Positions 62,707-64,000 of a DNA stretch of 64,000 bases are shown piece by piece. Numbering within the stretch: position 1 is the stretch's first letter; each line of letters opens with the position of its first letter. A program made the translations under genes and the position numbers. A model generated the notes under the pieces. That model had not been told where the DNA came from, did no database searches, and was given only the letters and a program-made list of their open reading frames with translations. Origin of the DNA: Nocardioides humi (GTDB lineage Bacteria; Actinomycetota; Actinomycetes; Propionibacteriales; Nocardioidaceae); NCBI RefSeq assembly GCF_006494775.1, contig NZ_CP041146.1:744001-808000 (forward strand), written 5' to 3'.

Positions 62707-64000
62707 ATGCCGGGACCAGGACCTGAGGCACCGTTGCGGCTGCCGCCGCGGTGCAACCGGTGTCAGGCCAACCCCGTCGCGTGGACGGCTCCGCGGGTCG
62801 ACGTCTGCTACGAGTGCTTGCCCGGCGGCCCGTTCCCCACGCCGCCGTGCCGCTGGTGCGGGACGACCAAGGACTACTTCAGCCAAGGCCTGTGCAGCCT
62901 GTGCCACCCCCGCAGCCCGCAACGGCCCGGGGCCTGCAAGGGCTGCCTGGCGTGGGGCGTCTACCCGCGCCTCAACTGGACCTGCGGACCCTGCCGCTGG
63001 TGGCGCACCCACTACCCCGAAGGCGTCTGCGACTACTGCAGCCGACACATTCCCGTCGGACTGTCGGGCGCCTGCCGGCTGTGCGTCGAGCAGGCCCAGA
63101 TGACCCAGGAGCCCGGACGGGCCCTCGACTACGCCGGCGCCAACCGGCACAGCCAACAACTGTTCTTGGCCAACATGCTGTTCAAGAAGCGCGTCACGCC
63201 GCGCCTCGCGCCCGAGCCCAGCCTGCGACCCGGGCCACGGGCACGCAAGGCGGCCACGGCGAGCGTGCGCACCGGCGAGGAGCCCTGGAGAAGCCGCTAC
63301 AAGAACCAGCTGCCCTACCCCGCGGGACCGGCTTCGACGACGAGACCTCGATCCAGCTCGCCCTGTTCGACATGACACCCGACCCCGAAGCCGTGCGCCG
63401 ACGGGTCCTGATCGAAGACAGCGAGCTCACCCGCTTGTGCGCCGCGATCGTCGACCAGCACGCCGAGCGCTACGGCTGGTCGGTGCGCCAGCGCAACGAC
63501 GTGACGAGGTCCCTGCGGCTGCTGCAGACCCTGCGCGAGAACCCCACGGCCAAGATCCGTGCCAGCGACGTGATGCAGCTGCCGCGCTACGACGGCAACA
63601 TCATCTCCACCATCGACGTCCTCGACGAAGCAGGACTGCTCATCGAGGACCGGCCCAGCCGCGTCGAGCTCTACTTCGCCAAACGCGCCGCCGGGCTGCC
63701 ACCAGTGATGCGCGAGCACCTCGAGCTGTGGCTCCACGTCATGCTCGAAGGCTCCGAACTGACCCCGCGGCAGGTGCCCCGCGACTCCCAGACAGTCCGC
63801 GTCCAGATCCTCGGCCTGGTCACCGTGGTCAACACCTGGGTCGCTGCTGGCTACCACTCCTTCGCCCAGGTCACGCGCGCCGACATCGTGAACGCGCTGG
63901 CGTCGCTGCCACCCGGTCGACGCCACGCAGCCGAACTCGCGTGCAGGTCGCTGTTCAAGACCCTCAAGGGCCAGCGCCTGATCTTCGCCAACCCGATGCG
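62707..64000 (+). pseudogene. Zinc-ribbon protein of the recombinase module, one-base frameshift (partial)
   Basis: At least 430 residues, cut by the window edge. Four successive CxxC pairs (CNRC/CYEC, CRWC/CSLC, CKGC/CGPC, CDYC/CRLC, residues about 16-130) make zinc ribbons. The frame is lost at about 63320: the C run 63318-63321 has four bases where five give RGTGFDDETSIQLALFDM and a long helical region onward (SVRQRNDVTRSLRLLQTL, LLIEDRPSRVELYFAKR). No tyrosine-recombinase motifs are visible before the edge. It is probably the third component of the mobile module, a DNA-binding partner of the integrase. Confidence 0.65.

Noticed and set aside
8477..63321. Programmed frameshifting as the explanation for the broken genes
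   Set aside because: The sites are plain G or C runs in unrelated families that are not known to frameshift, with no downstream stimulatory structure pattern in common.
1..64000. CRISPR arrays, complete tRNA or rRNA genes
   Set aside because: No regularly spaced direct repeats and no full tRNA cloverleaf or rRNA sequence was recognised; only the tRNA 3' fragment at 4465-4500.

Overview
The window is high-GC DNA with actinobacterial gene content: mycothiol-type arsenate reductase, CmtR-like cadmium sensor, MobF relaxase of the actinobacterial type, DUF3152, DUF4192 and DUF4913-like proteins, and many GTGA/ATGA start-stop overlaps. I would place it in Actinomycetota but not in a genus. Almost all of it looks accessory: a metal, sulfur and redox-stress island joined to the backbone of an integrative or conjugative element. 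No rRNA, intact tRNA or CRISPR array was seen.

Layout. 1-3246: arsenic resistance (three arsenate reductases, ArsR, Acr3). 3683-4500: YefM/YoeB toxin-antitoxin pair, then the 3' end of a tRNA gene with its terminator, which reads as one attachment end with element DNA to its right. 4985-8438: sulfide/persulfide detoxification locus (CstR-like repressor, DUF302, rhodanese, CstB-like persulfide dioxygenase-rhodanese, TauE exporter) with two GC-palindrome operators. 8477-14907: MMPL transporter, small Cys-rich and membrane proteins, methyltransferase, DUF305 and Asp-box lipoproteins, DUF3152 protease-like protein. 14922-16425: IS3-family element. 16471-22918: DUF2752, a cyclase-YHS fusion, and a CYP152-like P450/MFS/MMPL operon. 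22991-26653: cadmium-type operon (CmtR-like, P1B ATPase, LspA, CadD). 26836-37450: extracytoplasmic thiol, copper and cytochrome c set (DsbA-like, VKOR, CcdA, TlpA, BlaI/BlaR1-like pair, Lnt, CopD, CopC, CcsB, ResB).

38196-60995 is a plasmid/ICE backbone: DprA, DUF4192, SSB, ParB-like protein, DUF932, a run of small overlapping unknown genes, HNH protein, a roughly 1966-residue MobF relaxase-helicase-TOPRIM primase, M48 peptidase, DUF4913-like protein, TraD/TraG-type coupling protein and a 1039-residue exported protein carrying two nuclease-fold domains plus cell-wall hydrolase domains. No VirB4- or VirB6-like gene is in the window. 61195-64000 is a tyrosine recombinase, small HTH protein and zinc-ribbon protein module that runs off the edge.

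Two shared control signals stand out. A 21-bp dyad (TCTACTA-N7-TAGTAGA) lies ahead of DUF2752, dsbA, blaI/lnt and resB, implying one BlaI-type regulon for the thiol/cytochrome c genes. A GTCACCTA-type decamer recurs ahead of ssb, around the relaxase promoter and ahead of the tra membrane gene. Ten genes are broken by one missing base, each time in a run of G or C, on both strands and in all modules; this looks like systematic sequence error, so those genes are probably intact in the organism. One further gene, dprA, carries an in-frame amber codon.
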